Source: Kocuria sp. (GTDB lineage Bacteria > Actinomycetota > Actinomycetes > Actinomycetales > Micrococcaceae). From it: 64,000 nucleotides of DNA. Shown piece after piece: positions 15,841 through 23,264 of the stretch. The notes beneath the pieces were generated by a model that did no database searches, was not told where the DNA came from, and saw nothing but the letters and a program-made list of their open reading frames with translations. The stretch covers positions 42,271-106,270 of the forward strand of contig NZ_JAUMTZ010000006.1 of the NCBI RefSeq assembly GCF_030530945.1, given 5' to 3'. Numbering within the stretch: the first letter of the stretch is position 1; every line of letters starts with the position of its first letter. Made by a program: the position numbers and the translations under genes.

Positions 15841-17997
15841 ATGAGCGAATCCTCGACCACCCAGCCGGACCGCGCCGGATCGACCGCCCGCACCGGGCCA
15901 GCAGACCCCGCTCCCGTGGAGGAGGCACCCGGGAGGATGCCCGTCAACTGGCGGGTGCTGATCTCCGCGGCGGCCCTGATCGTGGGGCTCTCCGCCTGGG
16001 CCATCGCCGCACCCCAGCAGGCCGACGCCGTGATCGGAGGTGTGGTGGCGTGGGTCGCCTCCCGGCTGGGATGGTTCTACATCCTCACCGCCACCCTGGT
16101 GATCGTGTTCGTGGTCGCGGTGGCCGTGAGCCGCGGCGGCGCCGTGCGCATGGGACCGGACCACGCCCGGCCGCAGTTCAACATGTTCACGTGGACGGCC
16201 ATGCTGTTCGCGGCGGGCATCGGCGTGGACCTCATGTTCTTCTCCGTGTCGGAGCCGGTGAGCCAGTACTTCGCCCCGCCCTCCGGGGACGGCCAGAACC
16301 TGGGAGCAGCCCGCCAGGCGGTGGTGTGGACGCTGTTCCACTACGGCATCACCGGGTGGGCCATGTACGCCCTGATGGGCATGGCCTTCGGGTACTTCGC
16401 GTACCGCTTCGGGATGCCCCTGAGCATCCGCTCCGCGCTGTACCCGCTGCTGGGCAGACGCATCCACGGTGTGGCCGGCGACGCCGTGGACACCGCCGCG
16501 CTGCTGGGCACCGTCTTCGGGGTGGCCACCTCCCTGGGCATCGGGGTGGTGCAGCTGAACTACGGTCTCAAGACCCTGTTCGGCGTGCCCGAGACCCTCG
16601 CGGTGCAGTCCGCGCTGATCGCCGTGGGCGTGGGGATGGCCGTGGTCTCGTGCGTGTCCGGCGTGGACAAGGGCATCCGCCGGCTGTCCGAGCTGAACAT
16701 CGTCCTGGCCATCGGGCTCATGCTCTACGTGCTGGTGGCGGGGCGCACCGCGTTCCTGCTGGACGCGATCGTGATGAACATCGGGGACTTCGTGGCGAGC
16801 TTCCCGGGGATGACCCTGAACACCTTCGCGTTCGAGGCGCCCCAGGAGTGGATGAGCACCTGGACCCTGTTCTTCTGGGCCTGGTGGATCGCGTGGGCGC
16901 CCTTCGTGGGGCTGTTCCTGGCCCGGATCTCCCGGGGGCGCACCCTGCGCCAGTTCGTGGTGGGGACCATGACGGTGCCCTTCACGTTCATCCTGCTGTG
17001 GATCTCGATCTTCGGGAACTCCGCGCTGGACCTCGTGGTCCACGGGGACACTGCCTTCGGGGACGTGGCCGTGAACACCCCCGAGCGCGCCTTCTACACC
17101 CTGCTGGAGCAGTACCCCGGTGCCACGGTGGCGGCGTCGATCGCCACGTTCACCGGCCTGCTGTTCTACGTCACGTCCGCGGACTCCGGGGCCCTGGTGA
17201 TGAGCAACTTCACCGCCAGGATCGACGACCCCAACCAGGACGGCCCCAAGTGGCTTCGGGTGTTCTGGGCGGTGAGCACGGGCGTGCTGACCCTGGCCAT
17301 GCTCCTGGTGGGCGGCGTGACCACGCTGCAGAACGCCACGCTCATCATGGGTCTGCCGTTCTCGGTGGTCATGTACCTCATCATGGTGGGACTGTGGCGG
17401 GCGCTGCGGGTGGAGGTCAGCACCGCGGCCTCCGGCGCGGTGGCCAGCCGTTCCGCCGTGGCGGGCCGCACCGGCCGGGACACGCACTGGCGCTCGCGGC
17501 TCTCCCGCCTGGGCGCGTACCCGGGGCCGCGCGCCGCGCAGCGCTACGTGAAGGACGTGGCGGCGCCGGCACTGGAGACCTTGGCGGCGGAGATCCGCGG
17601 GTCCGGGGTGGCGGTCGTCGTGGAGACCACGCCTGTCGCGGAGGGCCCCGGGCTGCAGCAGACCAGCCTGCACGTGGACCTCGCGCCCGAGCGCGACTTC
17701 CTGTACCGCATCCACCCGGTGGCGTTCCCCACCCCCGGCTTCGGCGGCTTCCGCACCAACCCGGACTCGGACCGGTACTTCCGGCTGGAGGTCTTCACGG
17801 CCACCGGCTCGCTGGGCTACGACGTGCTGGGGTACACGTCCGAGCAGCTCATCAACGACGCGCTCGACTGCTACGAGCGCCACCTGGAGTTCATCCGGCT
17901 GAACCACGAGCACCCCGGCAGCACCCAGATCGGCCTTCCCACGGCCGAGCTGAGCGCCGTGGCAGAGAACCCCGCACCCAAGGAGGAGACATCGTGA
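15841..17997 (+). CDS. betT: BCCT-family choline/betaine transporter, BetT type
   Basis: This 718-residue protein belongs to the betaine/choline/carnitine transporter family. About twelve membrane helices occupy residues 35-515. Family motifs include MFFSVSEPVSQYF, the helix-8 signature FFWAWWIAWAPFVGLFLARISRGRT, and GVATSLGIGVVQLN. After the membrane part comes a cytoplasmic C-terminal domain of about 190 residues (RLGAYPGPRAAQRYVKDV to the end), as in long BetT proteins where it senses osmotic stress. Its gene is first in the bet cluster. The stop overlaps the GTG of betB by four bases, so the product most likely imports choline for the enzymes encoded downstream. Confidence 0.93.
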   Translation: MSESSTTQPDRAGSTARTGPADPAPVEEAPGRMPVNWRVLISAAALIVGLSAWAIAAPQQADAVIGGVVAWVASRLGWFYILTATLVIVFVVAVAVSRGGAVRMGPDHARPQFNMFTWTAMLFAAGIGVDLMFFSVSEPVSQYFAPPSGDGQNLGAARQAVVWTLFHYGITGWAMYALMGMAFGYFAYRFGMPLSIRSALYPLLGRRIHGVAGDAVDTAALLGTVFGVATSLGIGVVQLNYGLKTLFGVPETLAVQSALIAVGVGMAVVSCVSGVDKGIRRLSELNIVLAIGLMLYVLVAGRTAFLLDAIVMNIGDFVASFPGMTLNTFAFEAPQEWMSTWTLFFWAWWIAWAPFVGLFLARISRGRTLRQFVVGTMTVPFTFILLWISIFGNSALDLVVHGDTAFGDVAVNTPERAFYTLLEQYPGATVAASIATFTGLLFYVTSADSGALVMSNFTARIDDPNQDGPKWLRVFWAVSTGVLTLAMLLVGGVTTLQNATLIMGLPFSVVMYLIMVGLWRALRVEVSTAASGAVASRSAVAGRTGRDTHWRSRLSRLGAYPGPRAAQRYVKDVAAPALETLAAEIRGSGVAVVVETTPVAEGPGLQQTSLHVDLAPERDFLYRIHPVAFPTPGFGGFRTNPDSDRYFRLEVFTATGSLGYDVLGYTSEQLINDALDCYERHLEFIRLNHEHPGSTQIGLPTAELSAVAENPAPKEETS

Positions 17998-19487
17998 GCA
18001 ACACCCTGTACATCGACGGCCAGTGGGTCCCCGCGCTGCGCGGCGGAACCCGCACCATCACGTGCCCCGCGGACGGCACCGAGGTGGCCGTCGTCGCCGA
18101 GGCCACCCGCGAGGACACCGAACGCGCGATCGGCGCGGCCCGCGTGGCCTTCGACGACGGCCGCTGGTCGAGCGTCCCCGCGGGGGAGCGCGGCAGCTTC
18201 CTGCTGCGCGTGGCGGCCCGGCTGCGCGAGCGCGCCGAGGAGTTCGCCCGGGCCGAGTCCCTGGACACCGGCAAGCGCATCGACGAGTCCCGCCAGGACA
18301 TGTCGGACATCGCGGACTGCTTCGAGCACTTCGGCAAGATCGCCGCGCAGGACGCGGGCCGCGTCGTGGACGCGGGGAACCCGGACGTGGTCAGCCGCGT
18401 GGTCCACGAGCCCGTGGGCGTGTGCGGGCTCATCACCCCGTGGAACTACCCCCTGCTGCAGGCGGCGTGGAAGATCGCACCCGCGCTCGCCGCGGGCAAC
18501 ACGTTCGTGCTCAAGCCGGCCGAGCTCACGCCCCACACCGCGATCCTCATGGTGCAGGTGCTGGAGGAGCTCGAGCTGCCCGCGGGGGTGGCCAACCTGG
18601 TCCTGGGCGCCGGGGCGGAGGCGGGTGCGCCGCTGTCCTCGGACCCGCGCGTGGACCTGGTCTCCTTCACCGGGGGACTCGTGACCGGCCGCGTGATCGC
18701 CCGTGAGGCGGCGGCCACCGTCAAGAAGGTGGCCCTGGAGCTGGGCGGCAAGAACCCGAACGTGGTGTTCGCGGACGCGGACTACGACGCCGCCCTGGAC
18801 AACGCCCTCAACGCCGCCTTCGTGCACTCGGGGCAGGTCTGCTCGGCCGGGGCCCGGCTGGTGGTGGAGGAGTCCATCGCGGAACGCTTCGTCGCCGACC
18901 TCGCCGCGCGGGCGGAGGGCATCCTGCTGGGCGGCCCGTTCGACGAGAAGGCCGAGACCGGTGCGCTGATCTCCGAGGCCCACCGCGAGAAGGTGCACGC
19001 ATACGTGGAGCACGCCCGCGAGCAGGGAGCGCGCATCCGCTGCGGCGGCCGCTTCGCGGAGGGTCCCTCCGCGGACGGCTCCCTGGAGCTCTCCGACGGG
19101 TTCTTCTACCTGCCCACGGTGATCGACGGGTGCACCCCGGACATGGACTGCGTGCACGACGAGGCCTTCGGCCCCACCGTGACCGTGGAGACCTTCCGCA
19201 CCGAGGAGGAGGCCGTGGCGATCGCCAACGACACGTACTACGGCCTGGCCGGTGCGGTGTGGAGCCAGGACGCGGGCAGGTCCCAGCGCGTGGCGGGGAA
19301 GCTGCGCCACGGCACCGTGTGGATCAACGACTTCCACCCCTACCTGCCCCAGGCGGAGTGGGGCGGCATGAAGCAGTCCGGCGTGGGCCGCGAGCTGGGT
19401 CACGACGGGCTGGGGGAGTACCAGGAGACCAAGCACGTCTACCAGAACATCCGGCCCGCCGTGACCGGATGGTTCGCGCAGCACTGA
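17994..19487 (+). CDS. betB: Betaine-aldehyde dehydrogenase
   Basis: This 497-residue NAD(P)-dependent aldehyde dehydrogenase oxidises betaine aldehyde to glycine betaine. Visible are the cofactor region TPWNYPLLQAAWKIAPALAAGNT, ELGGKNPN with catalytic Glu249, and the nucleophile Cys283 in SGQVCSAG. The start is GTG at 17994, overlapping the betT stop as GTGA, with an excellent AAGGAGGAGA site just before it. An open frame extending far upstream antisense to nothing useful was discounted. It sits between the transporter and the choline dehydrogenase, which fixes the substrate assignment better than sequence alone. Confidence 0.94.
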   Translation: MSNTLYIDGQWVPALRGGTRTITCPADGTEVAVVAEATREDTERAIGAARVAFDDGRWSSVPAGERGSFLLRVAARLRERAEEFARAESLDTGKRIDESRQDMSDIADCFEHFGKIAAQDAGRVVDAGNPDVVSRVVHEPVGVCGLITPWNYPLLQAAWKIAPALAAGNTFVLKPAELTPHTAILMVQVLEELELPAGVANLVLGAGAEAGAPLSSDPRVDLVSFTGGLVTGRVIAREAAATVKKVALELGGKNPNVVFADADYDAALDNALNAAFVHSGQVCSAGARLVVEESIAERFVADLAARAEGILLGGPFDEKAETGALISEAHREKVHAYVEHAREQGARIRCGGRFAEGPSADGSLELSDGFFYLPTVIDGCTPDMDCVHDEAFGPTVTVETFRTEEEAVAIANDTYYGLAGAVWSQDAGRSQRVAGKLRHGTVWINDFHPYLPQAEWGGMKQSGVGRELGHDGLGEYQETKHVYQNIRPAVTGWFAQH

Positions 19488-19530
19488 CGCACCCCGTGCC
19501 GGGCCCGGTCCCGGCGCACGGCACGGCCCA

Positions 19531-19577
19531 CGACGCCGCACGGGCACCGCGGCGCGGAGGACACGCGTGCGGCGTCG
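19531..19577. repeat. Perfect inverted repeat of the CGACGCCGCACG type between betB and betA
   Basis: CGACGCCGCACG (19531-19542) and CGTGCGGCGTCG (19566-19577) are exact reverse complements around a 23-base loop. The repeat could act as an intra-operon processing or termination site that lowers betA expression relative to betB. Confidence 0.7.
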
Positions 19578-19602
19578 CCACACCTGATCGACGGGAGAAC
19601 AC

Positions 19603-21189
19603 ATGACGGAGAAGAACACCCTGGCCGAGTACGACTACGTGGTGGTGGGGGCAGGCTCCGCCGGCGCAGTGGTCGCCGCGCGGCTGAGCGAGGACCCGAG
19701 CGTTTCGGTGGCCCTGCTCGAGGCCGGTGACCACGACGCCGGCTACCCCGAGGTGCTGCAGCTCAACCGCTGGATGGAGCTGCTGGAGTCTGGGCACGAC
19801 TGGGACTACCCGCTCGAGGAGCAGGAGAACGGCAACTCGTTCATGCGCATGGCCCGCGCCAAGGTGCTGGGCGGGTGCTCGTCCCACAACTCGTGCATCG
19901 CGTTCTGGGCGCCGTCCGAGGACCTGGACGAGTGGGAGTCCACGTACGGTCTGGACGGCTGGAACTCCGAGATGGCGTTCCGGCTGTACCAGAAGCTGGA
20001 GAACAACGAGGACCCGGGCGCCCACCACGGCCACGACGGGCCCGTGCGCCTGCGCAGCGTGCCCCCGGCGGACCCGAGCGGCGTCGCCCTGCTGGAGGCG
20101 GCGGAGCAGGCGGGGATCCCGCGCGCGGACTTCAACACGGGCAAGACCGTGACGCGGGGCGCGAGCTTCTTCCAGATCAGCGCCCGGGAGGACGGCACGC
20201 GCTCGTCCTCCTCGGTGAGCTACCTGCACCCGGCGCAGGACCGCGAGAACCTCACGATCCTCACGGGCACCCAGGTCAAGCGGGTGCTCTTCGACGCGGA
20301 CCGGCGGGCCACCGGTGTGGAGGTCACGGACAACGCGTTCGGCAGGGCGCACGTGATCTCCGCCCGCCGCGAGGTGGTCGTCTCCGCCGGGGCGATCGAC
20401 ACCCCCAAGCTGCTGATGCTCTCCGGGATCGGTCCCGCCGAGCACCTGCGCGAGGTGGGCGTGGACGTGCTGGTGGACTCCCCGGGCGTGGGCTCGCACC
20501 TGCAGGACCACCCGGAGGCGGTGATCCAGTGGGAGGCGAAGAAGCCCATGGTGGAGGACTCCACGCAGTGGTGGGAGATCGGCGTGTTCGACCAGGTGGA
20601 CGAGGGCCTGGACCGCCCGGACCTGATGATGCACTACGGCAGCGTGAACTTCGACATGCACACCTACCGACAGGGCTACCCCACCTCGGACAACGCCTTC
20701 TGCCTCACCCCCAACGTGACCCACGCCCGCTCCCGCGGCACCGTGCGCCTGCGCACGCGCGACTACCGGGACAAGCCGCGGGTGGACCCCCGCTACTTCA
20801 CGGACCCCGAGGGCTACGACATGCGGATCATGACGGCGGGCATCCGCCGGGCCCGCGAGATCGTGGCCCAGCCGGGCATGTCCGAGTGGGCGGGCAGGGA
20901 GCTGTTCCCGGGGGAGGACGTGCAGAGTGACGAGGAGATCGCGGACTACATCCGCCGCACCCACAACACCGTGTACCACCCGGCGGGTTCGTGCCGCATG
21001 GGCCCGGTGGAGGACGCGGACTCGCCCCTGGACCCGCAGCTGCGCGTCAAGGGGGTCTCCGGGCTGCGCGTGGCCGACGCCTCCGTGATGCCGGAGCTCG
21101 TGACCGTCAACCCGAACATCACCGTGTACATGATCGGTGAGCGGGCCGCGGAGCTGATCACCGAGGACCGCGCGGCCGCGCGGGACTGA
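19603..21189 (+). CDS. betA: Choline dehydrogenase (GMC oxidoreductase)
   Basis: This 528-residue FAD enzyme of the glucose-methanol-choline family converts choline to betaine aldehyde. The N terminus has the dinucleotide fold YVVVGAGSAGAVVAARLS. ARAKVLGGCSSHNS marks the FAD loop, and the C terminus has VYHPAGSCRMG with catalytic His459 followed by VNPNITVYMIGERAA. The start ATG has GGGAGA eight bases upstream. It lies 115 bp after betB with an inverted repeat in the gap, and completes a betT-betB-betA cluster. No BetI-like regulator is present in the window. Confidence 0.93.
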   Translation: MTEKNTLAEYDYVVVGAGSAGAVVAARLSEDPSVSVALLEAGDHDAGYPEVLQLNRWMELLESGHDWDYPLEEQENGNSFMRMARAKVLGGCSSHNSCIAFWAPSEDLDEWESTYGLDGWNSEMAFRLYQKLENNEDPGAHHGHDGPVRLRSVPPADPSGVALLEAAEQAGIPRADFNTGKTVTRGASFFQISAREDGTRSSSSVSYLHPAQDRENLTILTGTQVKRVLFDADRRATGVEVTDNAFGRAHVISARREVVVSAGAIDTPKLLMLSGIGPAEHLREVGVDVLVDSPGVGSHLQDHPEAVIQWEAKKPMVEDSTQWWEIGVFDQVDEGLDRPDLMMHYGSVNFDMHTYRQGYPTSDNAFCLTPNVTHARSRGTVRLRTRDYRDKPRVDPRYFTDPEGYDMRIMTAGIRRAREIVAQPGMSEWAGRELFPGEDVQSDEEIADYIRRTHNTVYHPAGSCRMGPVEDADSPLDPQLRVKGVSGLRVADASVMPELVTVNPNITVYMIGERAAELITEDRAAARD

Positions 21190-21210
21190 GCCGCTCCCCG
21201 GGGTGTGGAG

Positions 21211-21330
21211 CGGCCCCGCCCCCCCCGGGGGGGGGGGGCGGGGGCGGCGCCCCGGGCGCCCGGGGGGCCGCGCGCCGCGCGCGGGGTTGGGGGCCGCCCC
21301 GCCCCCGGGGGGGGTGCGGGCGGGGGCCCG
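21211..21330. other. Almost pure G/C tract with long homopolymers
   Basis: Only three of these 120 bases are A or T. The tract includes C8 followed directly by G12 (21219-21238), whose flanks could fold as a very stable stem (CCCCGCCCCCCCC with GGGGGGGGCGGGG). It lies just after betA and could terminate it, but the homopolymers may also hide assembly or base-calling errors. Confidence 0.7.
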
Positions 21331-21360
21331 GGCCGCTTCGTGCCAGGGGTGGGACGACGA

Positions 21361-21400
21361 CGCCGCGCCGGGTTCCACGCCGCCGCGCCGGGTTCCACGC
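21361..21400. repeat. Two exact tandem copies of a 20-bp unit
   Basis: The unit CGCCGCGCCGGGTTCCACGC occurs at 21361-21380 and again at 21381-21400. A degenerate third start (CGTGGGGCGGGTTCC) follows. It is intergenic, between betA and the small minus-strand gene. Confidence 0.9.
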
Positions 21401-21433
21401 CGTGGGGCGGGTTCCGCGGCGGGCGGGTCGGGC

Positions 21434-21730
21434 TCAGGCCGGGAGCGGCTCGAGCTTGTAGAAGGACATGCCGCCCGTCACACGGGACGCGCCCGGGACG
21501 AGGAGGCGGCGGTACTTGGCGCACCACTGCCCGCGGCCGCGCGCGTGGCGGGCCGCGAGGGCGACCTCGCGGACGTCGTCGGCGGCGTAGCGGTGCTCAC
21601 GGCCGTCCGCCTCGGTGAGACGGACGCACTGGTGGACGGTGTCCGCGTGGACGGTGACGTCCACCCACTGCTCGCGGGAGTCGGGGGCCGCCGGCGGGGC
21701 GGACGGGGGGCGCTGTGCTGTGCTGTTCAT
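21434..21730 (-). CDS. Small hypothetical soluble protein
   Basis: This protein of about 98 residues has a Pro/Ala-rich N terminus and a compact remainder with many charged residues (REQWVDVTVHADTVHQ, YAADDVREVALAARHARG). I do not recognise it. The start at MNSTAQ (21730) has AGAGG upstream; a GTG at 21772 would add 14 residues. The gene lies between the G/C tract and the GT4 gene. A strong hairpin (21849-21877) lies upstream on its own strand. Moderate confidence that it is real, since length and composition are protein-like but nothing else supports it. Confidence 0.5.
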   Translation of the reverse strand: MNSTAQRPPSAPPAAPDSREQWVDVTVHADTVHQCVRLTEADGREHRYAADDVREVALAARHARGRGQWCAKYRRLLVPGASRVTGGMSFYKLEPLPA

Positions 21731-21848
21731 GGTCTGTGGCCTCTGGTTCTTCCGGTTTCTTGCCGGGACCACAGGTGTGGTCCGGCCGCTTCGTCATCCA
21801 ATCCACCCCTGAACCGAGGGTTGGCGTGCACCGAGTTGGAGCTCCGGG

Positions 21849-21877
21849 TGTGCGCGGGACGGAACGTCCGGCGCACA
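21849..21877. repeat. 13-bp hairpin upstream of the small gene
   Basis: TGTGCGCGGGACG (21849-21861) pairs with CGTCCGGCGCACA (21865-21877) with one mismatch and a GAA loop. It could be a leader structure of the small minus-strand gene. Confidence 0.5.
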
Positions 21878-21914
21878 GGTGCATCTCGTGAAGCCGGTGC
21901 CGAGCCTAGTCAGA

Positions 21915-21948
21915 ATTCCCGGACGGGGGCCAGGGGCCGCCCGGGAAT
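21915..21948 (-). terminator. Hairpin downstream of the GT4 gene
   Basis: ATTCCCGG (21915-21922) and CCGGGAAT (21941-21948) are perfect complements, with a further GGCC/GGCC pairing inside. They lie 46 bp past the glycosyltransferase stop. Confidence 0.55.
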
Positions 21949-21993
21949 GTCATCAAAACTTAACCGGAGGCCCACCGGTCCACGGGGTGGTGC

Positions 21994-23157
21994 TCAGTGC
22001 AGCCGTGCACCCGTGCCGCGCTGGCCCACGAGCCGGGCGTTGATCCGCCGGGCCCGCTCGTAGTGCTCCAGGAGCTGCCCGCACACGGCGTCCCACGTGC
22101 GCTCCTGCACCGTGCGGTGGGCGGTGGAGGCGAAGGCGAGGCGCTTGGCGTCGTCGCCCACGAGGTCCCGCACCCGCTCGCGCAGCGCGGTGGTGTCTCC
22201 GGGGCGGTAGAGCCAGCCGTTGCGGGAGGCGTCCACGAGGTCCAGCGGGCCACCGCGACCCACGGCCACCACGGGGACGGCGCAGGCCATGGCCTCCTGG
22301 ATGGTCTGGCAGAAGGTCTCGTGCTCGCCGGGGTGGACGAAGACGTCCAGGGAGGCCATGACGGTGGCCAGCTCGGTGCCCGCGAGGAACCCGGTGAAGT
22401 GGGCGCTCGGAAGCAGCTCCCGCAGGGCCGCCTTCTCCGGGCCGGAGCCGACCACCACGAGCCGCGCGTCCGGCAGGGAGTCCAGCACCGCGAGGTCCGC
22501 CACCTGCTTCTCCGGGGCGAGCCTGCCCACGTACCCCACGAGCCGCCGGCCGCCGCCCACCCGCTCGCGCCAGGCCTCGTCCCGCAGCGCGGGGTGGAAC
22601 CGGGTGGTGTCCACCCCGCGGCGCCACATGTGCACCCGCCGCACCCCGTGCTCGTGCAGGGAGGCGATCGAGGCGGTGGAGGGGGCCAGGGTGAGGGTGG
22701 CGCTGTTGTGCATGGTGCGCACGTGGGACCACATGCCCCGTTCCAGCACGGCGGCGCCGTAGCGGGCCGCGTACCCGGGGACGTCCGTCTGGTAGACGGC
22801 CACGCACGGCAGGCCCAGGGAGCGGGCCGCCTGGATGCCCTGCCAGCCAAGGATGAACGGGGAGGCCACGTGCACCACGTCCGGCGCGAAGCGGGCGAGG
22901 ATGCGCTGCATGCGGTTCACGGTGCAGCTGGCCACCCGCACCTCGGGGTAGCCCGCGAGCGGCAGCGACGGCAGGCGTTCCACGCGCACACCGTCCACGT
23001 GGTCCACGGAGCCCAGGAACAGGGTCTTCTCGTAGGAGGGTGCGATCACCATGGCCTCGTGGCCGTGGTCGCGCAGGTGCTCCAGGACCCGGATCACCGA
23101 GTGCGTGACGCCGTTGACGTGGGGGAGGAACTGTTCGGCAACCAGTGCGATTCTCAC
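21994..23157 (-). CDS. GT4-family glycosyltransferase, MgtA/PimB-like
   Basis: This 387-residue retaining glycosyltransferase has the GT-B fold. The N terminus RIALVAEQFLPHVNGVTHSV and the following HLRDHGHEAMVIAPS are characteristic of actinobacterial GDP-mannose-dependent alpha-mannosyltransferases such as MgtA/PimB. The C-terminal half has GYVGRLAPEKQV and the sugar-nucleotide motif HPGEHETFCQTIQEAMA. Likely role: adding mannose to a glycolipid at the inner face of the membrane. manC in this window could supply GDP-mannose. The start GTG at 23157 is the usual family N terminus with GGTGGGAG upstream. The gene stands alone and is divergent from perM. Substrate cannot be fixed from sequence. 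Confidence 0.88.
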   Translation of the reverse strand: MRIALVAEQFLPHVNGVTHSVIRVLEHLRDHGHEAMVIAPSYEKTLFLGSVDHVDGVRVERLPSLPLAGYPEVRVASCTVNRMQRILARFAPDVVHVASPFILGWQGIQAARSLGLPCVAVYQTDVPGYAARYGAAVLERGMWSHVRTMHNSATLTLAPSTASIASLHEHGVRRVHMWRRGVDTTRFHPALRDEAWRERVGGGRRLVGYVGRLAPEKQVADLAVLDSLPDARLVVVGSGPEKAALRELLPSAHFTGFLAGTELATVMASLDVFVHPGEHETFCQTIQEAMACAVPVVAVGRGGPLDLVDASRNGWLYRPGDTTALRERVRDLVGDDAKRLAFASTAHRTVQERTWDAVCGQLLEHYERARRINARLVGQRGTGARLH

Positions 23158-23264
23158 GCTCCCACCGTGCGCCCCGGGTGTCACGGGCAGCCCACCCGCG
23201 GGTGTCGGCGCGGTGAAGTCCCGGCGAACTCCGGTGCGGGTGGCACCGCGGTGGACGTGGAAAG

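Noticed and set aside
15751..17913. A 720-codon open frame antisense to betT
   Set aside because: It mirrors a clear BCCT transporter and has the His/Gln/Arg-rich composition of an antisense shadow.
21361..21400. CRISPR array
   Set aside because: There are only two directly adjacent copies without spacers, and no cas gene in the window.
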